From assembly GCA_024643825.1 (NCBI GenBank), contig JAHEME010000118.1, positions 1 to 7,710 on the forward strand: a stretch of DNA of 7,710 nucleotides, written 5' to 3'. The translations under genes and the position numbers were made by a program. This DNA is from Chloroflexota bacterium (GTDB lineage Bacteria > Chloroflexota > Anaerolineae > Aggregatilineales > UBA3940). Positions 1 to 5,497 of the stretch are shown one piece after another. The first letter of the stretch is position 1, and each line of letters starts with the position of its first letter. The notes beneath the pieces were generated by a model that saw nothing but the letters and a program-made list of their open reading frames with translations, was not told the origin of the DNA and made no database searches.

Positions 1-843
1 TGTATCCCTGATGAGGCAGGTGAGTAGCATGGTTTCCCGGATCGTGTTGCTGAAGGGGGCATCAGCAAAGGATCGCACCCACTCGAAGACAAAGTTGCCG
101 AAACTGTAGCAGATAACCTTGCCCTTATATACTTCGATCCCCTGCAGGATATGGGGATGCCCACCGAGAACAAGATCAGCGCCGGCGTCAACGGACAGAT
201 GAGCCAGCGCTTTTTGGTAGGTCGTCAGTGTGCGTGTGTGGCTTATCCCCCAGTGGTATGCGACCGCTACGACATCCGCTTGTTCCTTGGTCTGCTTAAT
301 ATTGGATAGTACATGCTCAACGTCCTCCTCATCCATGTGAGGAGGCGGATACAAAGGATTTGCTCTTACCTGTGCGATACCGGGGCGAGTCTCTGTTGCC
401 TGAAAACCGCGAGGGTAGAATGAGGCGTAGCCAAGGAAGGCTATGCGGCAGCCTTTCTTTTCTATGATGACAGGCTTCCGTGCCGAGACTATGTCTGTGC
501 CTCCCCCCACGTATTTGATGCCGTTCTCATCCAGAAGCTCAAGGGTGTCCAGAAAAGCGTCTCTCTGTAAATCCAGGATGTGGTTATTAGCCACGGTCAC
601 AACATCAAACCCGGCCTTCTTCACCGCGGCCATAGTTGATGTACCTGAGCGATGGACGCTCATCTTTCCCGGCCAATCTTCGCCCCGGTCGCTGACGGGG
701 CCCTCCAAAACACAGAATCTCAAGTCGTGCTCCCCAAGGATCGGCAGCACCTTGTCCATCGTATTCTCAGGAAGCGAGCCCAGGAAAACATCGCCTACGG
801 CAGCGAGCGACAATTGTTCGTCCGACGGTTTGAGTTGGTTCAT
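1..843 (-). CDS. CapA-family protein (PGA_cap, metallophosphatase fold), C-terminus cut by window edge
   Basis: This frame is open from ATG 843 to the window edge (281 codons seen) with no stop. The family (CapA/PgsA-like, calcineurin-type phosphoesterase fold) includes proteins of poly-gamma-glutamate capsule synthesis, but many members in non-capsulated bacteria have no known role. Visible family motifs are GD at residues 17-18, LEGP at 46-49, ANNHILD at 85-91, a YHWG block at 196-199, GGHPHILQG at 227-235 and FGNF at 248-251. Family members are usually about 350-400 residues, so perhaps 70-120 are missing. The start is supported by AGGAG at 851-855, 7 nt upstream. As called, the N-terminus has no signal peptide or anchor, so the product would be cytoplasmic. 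A signal-peptide-like stretch lies upstream in the same frame behind a TGA (see 892-972). The neighbours give no capsule context. Family assignment is strong; function is unknown. Confidence 0.9.
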   Translation of the reverse strand, partial: MNQLKPSDEQLSLAAVGDVFLGSLPENTMDKVLPILGEHDLRFCVLEGPVSDRGEDWPGKMSVHRSGTSTMAAVKKAGFDVVTVANNHILDLQRDAFLDTLELLDENGIKYVGGGTDIVSARKPVIIEKKGCRIAFLGYASFYPRGFQATETRPGIAQVRANPLYPPPHMDEEDVEHVLSNIKQTKEQADVVAVAYHWGISHTRTLTTYQKALAHLSVDAGADLVLGGHPHILQGIEVYKGKVICYSFGNFVFEWVRSFADAPFSNTIRETMLLTCLIRDT

Positions 844-891
844 GCTAGCACTCCTATCGCATGGTTGCGCCGTTCCTATGTGAAATCTATG

Positions 892-972
892 TCAGCCATC
901 TCCCCAGGCCAGGGAGATGCTTAGAATAGCAAGTCCTACGTAGGTACAGCGAAGGAATGAGATTCGCGCCAT
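892..972 (-). CDS. 26-codon signal-peptide-like leader frame upstream of the CapA-like gene
   Basis: ATG at 970-972 opens 26 codons ending in TGA at 892-894. The peptide begins MARISFLR, with two early arginines, and continues with a hydrophobic core (YVGLAILSISLAW). That matches the n- and h-regions of a signal peptide. It is in the same frame as the CapA-like gene: after the TGA, 16 more sense codons lead to its ATG at 843. The ATG directly follows a run of eight G (coding sense), which could serve as a Shine-Dalgarno site at very short spacing. It could be the lost signal peptide of the CapA-like protein (a nonsense mutation or a base error), a true leader peptide, or chance. The peptide pattern is seen; its expression is inference. 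Confidence 0.3.
   Translation of the reverse strand: MARISFLRCTYVGLAILSISLAWGDG
897..919 (-). other. Hairpin in the leader of the CapA-like gene
   Basis: An 8-bp perfect inverted repeat, catctccc and gggagatg, encloses a 7-nt loop. It covers the end of the small leader frame and lies about 50 nt before the CapA-like start. No T-run follows in the coding sense, so it is not a standard intrinsic terminator. It might affect translation of the leader or of the downstream gene, or be chance. Confidence 0.35.
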
Positions 973-980
973 CCCCCCCC
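973..980. repeat. Run of eight C (+ strand), G8 in coding sense
   Basis: A homopolymer of eight C on the given strand lies 15 to 22 nt past the stop of the acyl-CoA dehydrogenase gene in the direction of transcription and directly abuts the ATG of the small leader frame. Runs of this length can slip during replication and are also prone to sequencing error. It lies outside any confident gene, so a length change would alter start-codon spacing, not a reading frame. Confidence 0.6.
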
Positions 981-994
981 TGCTGCTTCCCAGA

Positions 995-2182
995 TCAGGA
1001 TTTTGGTTTCCCGTCAGCGTCCAGACCGCCAAGCATGTACATCAGCTTGACCTTCCTGGATCCCATCATAGCGGTGGCAATTGCGATCATGGCATCGCGC
1101 GCATATCTCTCGATTGGAAGTTCCTTCTCCACACCCATACCTCCGAAAACCGCTATCGCAGATTGGGTCACTTTTCGCGCGACATTGCCCGCAAACCAGG
1201 TACTTGCGATAGCTTTCTCTTGATTTACTGCGCCATGGTCGATGGCCCAGGCTGTATGCCATACAAAGCTGCGCCCGGCCTGAAGATCAATATACATGTC
1301 AGCCAATCGCTCAGAAATAAACTGATGCTCAATGATGGGCTTGCCGCCTTGCACTCTGAGCTTGGCATAATCCAGAGAAGCTTCATAGGCAGCCCGGGCC
1401 AGCCCCAGATAATTGGCGCCAATCTCTACTAGATGATAGGGATTATTTCTTGCTTCCGAAGTTCCCTTCGCAAGCATGTTCTCCTCCGGCACATACACAT
1501 CCTGAAAGACCAACTCGGCACTCTGGTATGCTCTCCACCCCACCCTGTCGTGGATTTTTGTTACGGAAAATCCGGGCGTATCCCTGGGAACAACGAACAT
1601 TCCTGTCCCCTCTTTGGGGGGGACAGTCTTGTCGATTCGCCCGGTAACGGTGAATAGACGGGCCACACCACCAAGCGAGCTCATATGCTTGGTTCCGTTG
1701 AGCACATAGCCGCTGCCATTCTTCACCGCTGAAAGCCTCACCCCGCCCTCCGGGGACCCATGAAGCGTCTTGTCAGAATTTGGCTCGGTGTTGGCATTAC
1801 ATATCATGTAGGCGGGGTTATCTCGAAATTCCGTCAGGAACCGGTCACATTGGTCCTTAGTTCCACGGCGAGCGATTCGATCTGAATTGCTCCACATCTG
1901 GGAAAGAATCTTGCAGCAGGTGGAATCCACAAATGCCAGCTCATCACAGATGATGAGTCGCATTAAAGCACCTATCTCCTCGCCTCCATACTCTCTGGGC
2001 AGAGCGAGCGTCTTTAATCCGATCTTGTGCGCCTGGGCAAGCATGTCCCAGGGGAAATTGTCAGAAACGTTCTCTTTCCGGTCTATCTCTGCGGCTATCG
2101 GCTTGATATGCTCCTGAGCGAATCTACGGGCCAGGTTCTGAAAAGCCTGTTGTTCTTCGGTCAACTCGAACTCGTCATACAT
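995..2182 (-). CDS. Acyl-CoA dehydrogenase family flavoprotein with unusual active-site residues
   Basis: This is a full-length (395 aa) acyl-CoA dehydrogenase-fold protein, predicted to be a cytoplasmic FAD enzyme oxidising an acyl-CoA with electron transfer to ETF. Domain order is normal: N-terminal helical domain (from LTEEQQAF, 7-14), beta domain with the FAD/substrate loop near NTEPNSD (131-137), and a C-terminal helical domain with RVQGGKPIIEHQ (276-287) and FGGMGVEKELPIERYARDA (346-364). Several key positions deviate. The loop is shorter than the usual TEPxxGSD. The FAD-contacting Trp of KWITN is His166. The C-terminal YEGT motif with the catalytic Glu reads TAMMGS, leaving Ala371 (or Met373 with a gap) in its place. 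The substrate cannot be predicted, and a non-dehydrogenase reaction is possible. Start: AAGGGAGG at 2188-2195, 5 nt before ATG. It stands apart from its neighbours, with 529 bp upstream and 151 bp downstream. Confidence 0.93.
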   Translation of the reverse strand: MYDEFELTEEQQAFQNLARRFAQEHIKPIAAEIDRKENVSDNFPWDMLAQAHKIGLKTLALPREYGGEEIGALMRLIICDELAFVDSTCCKILSQMWSNSDRIARRGTKDQCDRFLTEFRDNPAYMICNANTEPNSDKTLHGSPEGGVRLSAVKNGSGYVLNGTKHMSSLGGVARLFTVTGRIDKTVPPKEGTGMFVVPRDTPGFSVTKIHDRVGWRAYQSAELVFQDVYVPEENMLAKGTSEARNNPYHLVEIGANYLGLARAAYEASLDYAKLRVQGGKPIIEHQFISERLADMYIDLQAGRSFVWHTAWAIDHGAVNQEKAIASTWFAGNVARKVTQSAIAVFGGMGVEKELPIERYARDAMIAIATAMMGSRKVKLMYMLGGLDADGKPKS

Positions 2183-2390
2183 CTTTGCCTCCCTTATATC
2201 TAAGTGAGTGAAGAACCATCATTGCCTTCTGTCGCTGCCTTCATGCAACAAGCAGGACAATGACTGGTCACTGGCTGTTCCAGATCGAACCTTCTCTTAG
2301 ACAACCCGACATCTCTCTGATATTGCTGGTGCTATCGCCAGAGCAAACAGACGGGGTTCTGAGGGTAATACAGTAGGAGATAATGGGACC

Positions 2391-2449
2391 GACACACGCG
2401 GTCGTATGCCGCGTGTGTCCGAAGAAAGAGGTAAGCAACCTGGACACAC
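2391..2449 (-). promoter_or_regulatory. Three-segment inverted repeat able to form two mutually exclusive hairpins
   Basis: Positions 2391-2401 (gacacacgcgg) and 2409-2419 (ccgcgtgtgtc) form a perfect 11-bp stem with a 7-nt loop. The segment 2413-2420 (gtgtgtcc) is also perfectly complementary to 2442-2449 (ggacacac), giving an 8-bp stem with a 21-nt loop. In the transcript direction, segment A (2449-2442) and segment C (2409-2391) both compete for segment B. No T-run follows, so it is not an intrinsic terminator. It lies about 210-270 nt upstream of the acyl-CoA dehydrogenase start and could be a regulatory RNA element or a multi-site operator. The pairing is seen; the function is inference. 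Confidence 0.45.
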
Positions 2450-2596
2450 CATCAGCACAGGAGTTTGCTGATTCGGAAAAAGACACGAGGCATCGTACAG
2501 ACATGGCATACTCTCACCAAACAGAGCGGTAAGAACGCAACTTGCTGAGTTCAGGACAAAGATGCACCGTCACTATGATCAATAGATTGTTTTCAA

Positions 2597-2614
2597 AAGC
2601 GAATCAGTTCGCTT
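2597..2614 (-). terminator. Weak terminator-like hairpin downstream of the ABC ATPase
   Basis: A perfect 7-bp stem (aagcgaa / ttcgctt) with a tetraloop lies about 100 nt past the ATPase stop. In the coding sense the stem runs into TTTTG. The stem has only three G/C pairs and the T-run is short, so termination would be weak at best. Confidence 0.25.
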
Positions 2615-2711
2615 GTAACAGATGCTCCTTGATAGATCGCCTACGCCACATAATCTGGCGGCAATCCCGAACACAATCGATGATATCCGCACGCCGGCAA
2701 CCGTCTAACTG

Positions 2712-3527
2712 CTACGATCCTGAGGCTTGAGGAGTGAGTCGATCCTTAAGAACTGATGAAGCCTCATCACGGAGCAGTTTCCAGATATGGTCGCGCATCT
2801 CGACGTAGCGCGGGGTGATCTTGATGTCATTCTCATAGCGAGGACGTGGCAAATCGACTTCGATAATATCCTTGACCCGCCCTGGAACAGCGGTCATCAC
2901 GACAATCTTGTCGCCAACAGTGATGGCCTCATCAATGCTGTGGGTAATGAAGATGACGGATTGGCCGGTCTGTGCGATGATGCGCTCCAGTTCGCCCTGC
3001 ATGAGTTCACGTGACATAGCGTCAATGGCGGCAAAAGGTTCGTCCATCAGCAGAATGCGGGGTTCGGTAGCCAAAGCCCTCGCCAGACCGACTCGCTGGT
3101 TCATCCCACCGGACAACTCATGCGGGAAGGACTTCTCAAATCCGCTCAACCCCACCATATCGATGAAGTGCTGAATTCTGTCCTTCATGGCATCGTCTTT
3201 GACACCCTGGATTTCAAGACCAAACTTGACATTGTCCCATACAGTACGCCAGGGCAAGAGGGCATATTCCTGGAACACAACGCTGCGGTCTGTACCAGGC
3301 CCCTTGACGGGTTTACCAAAGATCAATAATTCCCCTCTGGTCTTTTCTACTTCCCCTGCAACCACGTTCATGAAGGTGGTTTTACCGCAGCCGCTTGGCC
3401 CAACGATCACGACAAATTCGCCGTCCCTGACGTTTAAGGTGAAATCGTGCAAGGCTAGTAATCGAGTTTGCTTGCGAATGAGCGTGTATTCGACACATAC
3501 ACCCTTGGCTTCAATTGAGTTTGTCAC
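2712..3527 (-). CDS. ABC transporter ATP-binding protein, NitT/TauT (nitrate/sulfonate/taurine) type
   Basis: This is the ATPase subunit (271 aa) of an import ABC transporter of the SsuB/TauB/NrtD group, acting at the cytoplasmic face of the membrane. All catalytic motifs are intact: Walker A GPSGCGKTT at 43-51, Q-loop Gln86 followed by the LLPWRTVWDN stretch typical of the group, signature LSGGMNQR at 138-145, Walker B ILLMDEP at 158-164 and switch His196 in ITHSIDEA. Length is normal for the group, with a C-terminal tail of about 70 residues after the H-loop. The start codon is GTG (3525-3527), supported by GGGAG at 3535-3539, 7 nt upstream. No permease or substrate-binding protein is within the window on either side, so its partners must be encoded elsewhere. 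A promoter candidate lies at 3711-3738. The substrate cannot be told from the ATPase. Confidence 0.95.
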   Translation of the reverse strand: MTNSIEAKGVCVEYTLIRKQTRLLALHDFTLNVRDGEFVVIVGPSGCGKTTFMNVVAGEVEKTRGELLIFGKPVKGPGTDRSVVFQEYALLPWRTVWDNVKFGLEIQGVKDDAMKDRIQHFIDMVGLSGFEKSFPHELSGGMNQRVGLARALATEPRILLMDEPFAAIDAMSRELMQGELERIIAQTGQSVIFITHSIDEAITVGDKIVVMTAVPGRVKDIIEVDLPRPRYENDIKITPRYVEMRDHIWKLLRDEASSVLKDRLTPQASGS

Positions 3528-3571
3528 AACGGTTCTCCCATGCAGAAGTGTGATTAGAACTGCTGACTCAC

Positions 3572-3691
3572 TTAGTAACGGATACGGTTGACAAAAGTCG
3601 GTCGCATGTACGAGCCATTGAGAAAGTGCTCCCAGAAAACCCGAAGGATGGTCATGTTATGCCAGACATCCGGGAGATGGAGCCATTTCAT
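3572..3691 (-). CDS. Possible 39-aa small protein between the ThDP enzyme and the ABC ATPase
   Basis: An open frame from ATG 3689-3691 to TAA 3572-3574 encodes 39 residues starting MKWLHLPDVW and ending PTFVNRIRY. The frame is open for 20 further codons upstream to a TGA at 3752-3754. It is rich in aromatic residues, His and Arg, with protein-like codon use. It ends 44 nt before the ATPase start on the same strand, and the predicted promoter at 3711-3738 would place its ATG only about 10-15 nt into the transcript. No good Shine-Dalgarno site is visible. I recognise no family. It could be a small protein, the broken 3' end of a lost gene, or chance. Confidence 0.25.
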   Translation of the reverse strand: MKWLHLPDVWHNMTILRVFWEHFLNGSYMRPTFVNRIRY

Positions 3692-3710
3692 GATATGGCT
3701 TGGCAAAATA

Positions 3711-3738
3711 ACTATATGTGATTTGCAAATCTCGTCAA
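3711..3738 (-). promoter_or_regulatory. Sigma-70-like promoter candidate for the ABC ATPase
   Basis: In the coding sense, TTGACG (3738-3733) is followed after 16 bp by TATAGT (3716-3711). Each box matches the consensus at five of six bases. The site lies in a locally AT-rich patch of the spacer between the ThDP enzyme gene and the ABC ATPase gene, facing the ATPase. Transcription would begin near 3704, giving a leader of about 175 nt. It is the best-looking promoter I found by eye. Confidence 0.5.
3720..3731. promoter_or_regulatory. 12-bp perfect palindrome in the promoter spacer, possible operator
   Basis: gatttgcaaatc equals its own reverse complement and sits wholly between the predicted -35 and -10 boxes at 3711-3738. 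A repressor bound there would block RNA polymerase. One such palindrome or two are expected by chance in a window of this size, so the support comes from its position. Confidence 0.4.
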
Positions 3739-3790
3739 AATGCTTCTGGTTTCATAAGCGCGCTTTCATCTCTCAGATCCCAGCGCGATA

Positions 3791-5497
3791 CTAAAGACTG
3801 GACATGTGTGCTTTTGCCTGTTCGGACTCATTGAATTTGGCAACTGGCGTATCATTGACGCTCGTCCGGACATCGACCAGGACGGGCGCTGCCGTGCTCA
3901 ATGCGGTAGACAACGCATCTTTCAGGTCTGCTGGATCGCTAACTTCGATTCCCTGGCAGCCCAGGCCGCGTGCGACCATCGCAAAGTTTACCCGGTTCAG
4001 GTCGGTAGATTGGAATTTGCCATCCCAGAAGGTAGCCTGATCCCATTTGATCCAGCCCATCGTACTGTTGTTGAGTACGACTACCGTCACGTTAAGACCT
4101 TCCTGAGCGAGCGTGGCGAGTTCGCCCAGACAGAAGGTCATGGCGCCGTCTCCAGCAAGGACAATCACCTTCGAGTTCGGGCGAGCGACCTGCGCCCCGA
4201 TGGCGGCGGGCAGTCCCCAGCCTAGCCCGGCTGTCCCACGCGGGAATATGGCACGTCGGTTCCCGTAGACGTTGAAATACAGACCACCCCATCCGCCTGC
4301 AAAACTGGCATCGCAGACCAGAATATCGTCTGGCCCAGCGAGTTCGTCGATCAGCATTGCAACCTGCTGCGGATGAATGGGCGTCGTCGGGGCGGCCTCC
4401 GATTTCAGTTGTGCCGCCCAGGGGATGCGAGACTCCGCGATGCGCGCCTGAACTGCATCCAAAGAGCGAGGCGATCCACACTCGGCTAAGAGGGAAACGA
4501 GGGCCAGTTGAGCATCGGCAACGATGCCAACTTCAACAGGAAAGACCTTGCCGATCTCAGCCGGGTCGATATCGATATGGATGATGGCCTGGGATGGTGT
4601 GGGCAGCGTCCATTTGTAGGTCGGATTCTGGCCGAACTTATAACCGATAGCCAGGATTAGATCGGCCTCCTCGACGAACTGGCGGGCAACAGTCGTTCCG
4701 CCCAGAGCGCTCAATACACCCAGCGATAGGGGATGATTTTCAGGGAGAGAACCCTTTCCGGCCAGGGTGGTTGCGACGGGTACAGCAAGATGTTCAGCCA
4801 GCGCCATCAACTGTTCGGTGGCCTGTGAAGACCAAATACCGCCTCCAGCGATGATGACTGGCCTCTCGGCTTTCTCAAGAAGGTGGGCAGCGGCCCGGAT
4901 GGCCTCAGGATCAGGGGCAGAGCGAAACGGTGGAATCGAGCCAAAGCGCGAGTCTACCGGCGGAGTGGGGCCATCATGAGCCGCTCTGAACAGGTCTTCC
5001 GGCAGTTCGATGGCGACAGGGCCAGGACGTCCTGTTGCAGCCATCTGAAAAGCGCGCTGCACCAGTTCCGATACTTTCTGGTCATTGGGCAGACGTGCCG
5101 TCCATTTGCACAGGGGATCGAGGATAGCAACCTGATCCACCAGTTGATTGCCGCCGCCTCGGTATCGCACGGCCAACCAATCGCTTGCCATGTCGCTGAT
5201 CAGGGCAATGAGTGGGCTGGACGAGTTGAGTGCCTCGGCTAACCCGGAAACAAACTTGATCGCGCCGGGGCCGACTGTAGCATCACACACACCGACCCGC
5301 CCGGAGATGCGCGCGTATCCATCAGCGGCATAGGCTGCATTGCGCTCATCCCGCATGGGAAGATGGCGAATCTGCTCTGGACGGGAGCGGATGGCGTCGT
5401 AGAGGGGCAGGGTCTGCCCACCAGCCAGCCCGAAGACGACCGACACGCCATGATCGATCAATGTCTCAACGAGAACATCACCATTGTGGCGCGTCAT
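3791..5497 (-). CDS. ThDP-dependent enzyme of the acetolactate synthase-like (IlvB) family
   Basis: This 568-aa protein has the full three-domain layout of the acetolactate synthase/2-oxo acid decarboxylase superfamily. The PYR domain is about residues 1-170, with the ThDP-activating Glu51 in RDERNAAYAADGYAR. The central domain is about 195-335, with RPVIIAGGG at 212-220. The PP domain is about 375-545, with the ThDP/Mg2+ motif GDGAMTF at 449-455 closing with NN at 476-477, so Asp450 and Asn477 are the likely metal ligands. It should cleave or transfer a C2-type unit from a 2-oxo acid. The paired His of pyruvate/benzoylformate decarboxylases was not seen, and no regulatory acetolactate synthase subunit is adjacent, so a catabolic lyase or decarboxylase is more likely than branched-chain amino-acid synthesis. 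Its ATG overlaps the dehydrogenase stop (ATGA, 5494-5497). GGTGAT at 5504-5509 gives a ribosome site, so translation is probably coupled. Exact substrate unknown. Confidence 0.93.
   Translation of the reverse strand: MTRHNGDVLVETLIDHGVSVVFGLAGGQTLPLYDAIRSRPEQIRHLPMRDERNAAYAADGYARISGRVGVCDATVGPGAIKFVSGLAEALNSSSPLIALISDMASDWLAVRYRGGGNQLVDQVAILDPLCKWTARLPNDQKVSELVQRAFQMAATGRPGPVAIELPEDLFRAAHDGPTPPVDSRFGSIPPFRSAPDPEAIRAAAHLLEKAERPVIIAGGGIWSSQATEQLMALAEHLAVPVATTLAGKGSLPENHPLSLGVLSALGGTTVARQFVEEADLILAIGYKFGQNPTYKWTLPTPSQAIIHIDIDPAEIGKVFPVEVGIVADAQLALVSLLAECGSPRSLDAVQARIAESRIPWAAQLKSEAAPTTPIHPQQVAMLIDELAGPDDILVCDASFAGGWGGLYFNVYGNRRAIFPRGTAGLGWGLPAAIGAQVARPNSKVIVLAGDGAMTFCLGELATLAQEGLNVTVVVLNNSTMGWIKWDQATFWDGKFQSTDLNRVNFAMVARGLGCQGIEVSDPADLKDALSTALSTAAPVLVDVRTSVNDTPVAKFNESEQAKAHMSSL

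Larger units (their letters stand above)
2183..2711. other. Long intergenic region without a convincing gene
   Basis: These 529 bp separate the ABC ATPase stop from the acyl-CoA dehydrogenase start. Short open frames occur on both strands, but none shows a family motif or credible amino-acid composition. The region contains a weak terminator-like hairpin near the ATPase end (2597-2614), a strong 11-bp hairpin with an alternative pairing partner (2391-2449), and the ribosome-binding site of the acyl-CoA dehydrogenase at its left end. I found no clear sigma-70 promoter for the dehydrogenase by eye. A degraded gene cannot be excluded. Confidence 0.6.

Noticed and set aside
443..924. Plus-strand open frames of 146 and 90 codons
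   Set aside because: They are antisense to the CapA-like gene, whose motifs clearly set the coding strand, and they carry no recognisable domain. The other plus-strand frames across the window are likewise shadows.
935..944. 10-bp palindrome cctacgtagg as an operator
   Set aside because: It lies inside the possible leader frame, has no promoter around it, and palindromes of this length occur several times per window by chance (another is at 3756-3765).
2268..2509. Two overlapping minus-strand frames of 78 and 70 codons in the long intergenic region
   Set aside because: A GGTGAG lies before one of the starts, but the products are Ser/Cys/Pro-rich without motifs, and the two frames overlap almost entirely. 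A strong hairpin sits in the middle, which fits non-coding sequence better.
2200..3575. A 10-bp inverted repeat (ctaagtgagt at 2200-2209, actcacttag at 3566-3575) flanking the ABC ATPase, as possible mobile-element ends
   Set aside because: Matches of this length are expected many times by chance in 7.7 kb. There is no transposase and no target-site duplication was noticed.
3588..3593. TTGACA on the plus strand as a promoter
   Set aside because: No -10-like box lies 16-18 bp downstream, and no plus-strand gene follows.
892..3754. Alternative genetic code with TGA as a sense codon
   Set aside because: In-frame TGA codons in the CapA leader and in the small frame near 3752 hinted at this, but the dehydrogenase and the acyl-CoA dehydrogenase genes both end naturally at TGA, the former in an ATGA overlap, and TGG is used for Trp throughout.
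3791..5497. Calling the ThDP enzyme acetolactate synthase, sulfoacetaldehyde acetyltransferase or IolD
   Set aside because: There is no small regulatory subunit gene nearby. The N-terminal motif (RDERNAAY) does not match what I recall of sulfoacetaldehyde acetyltransferase, and the length is shorter than IolD. Only the superfamily is secure.
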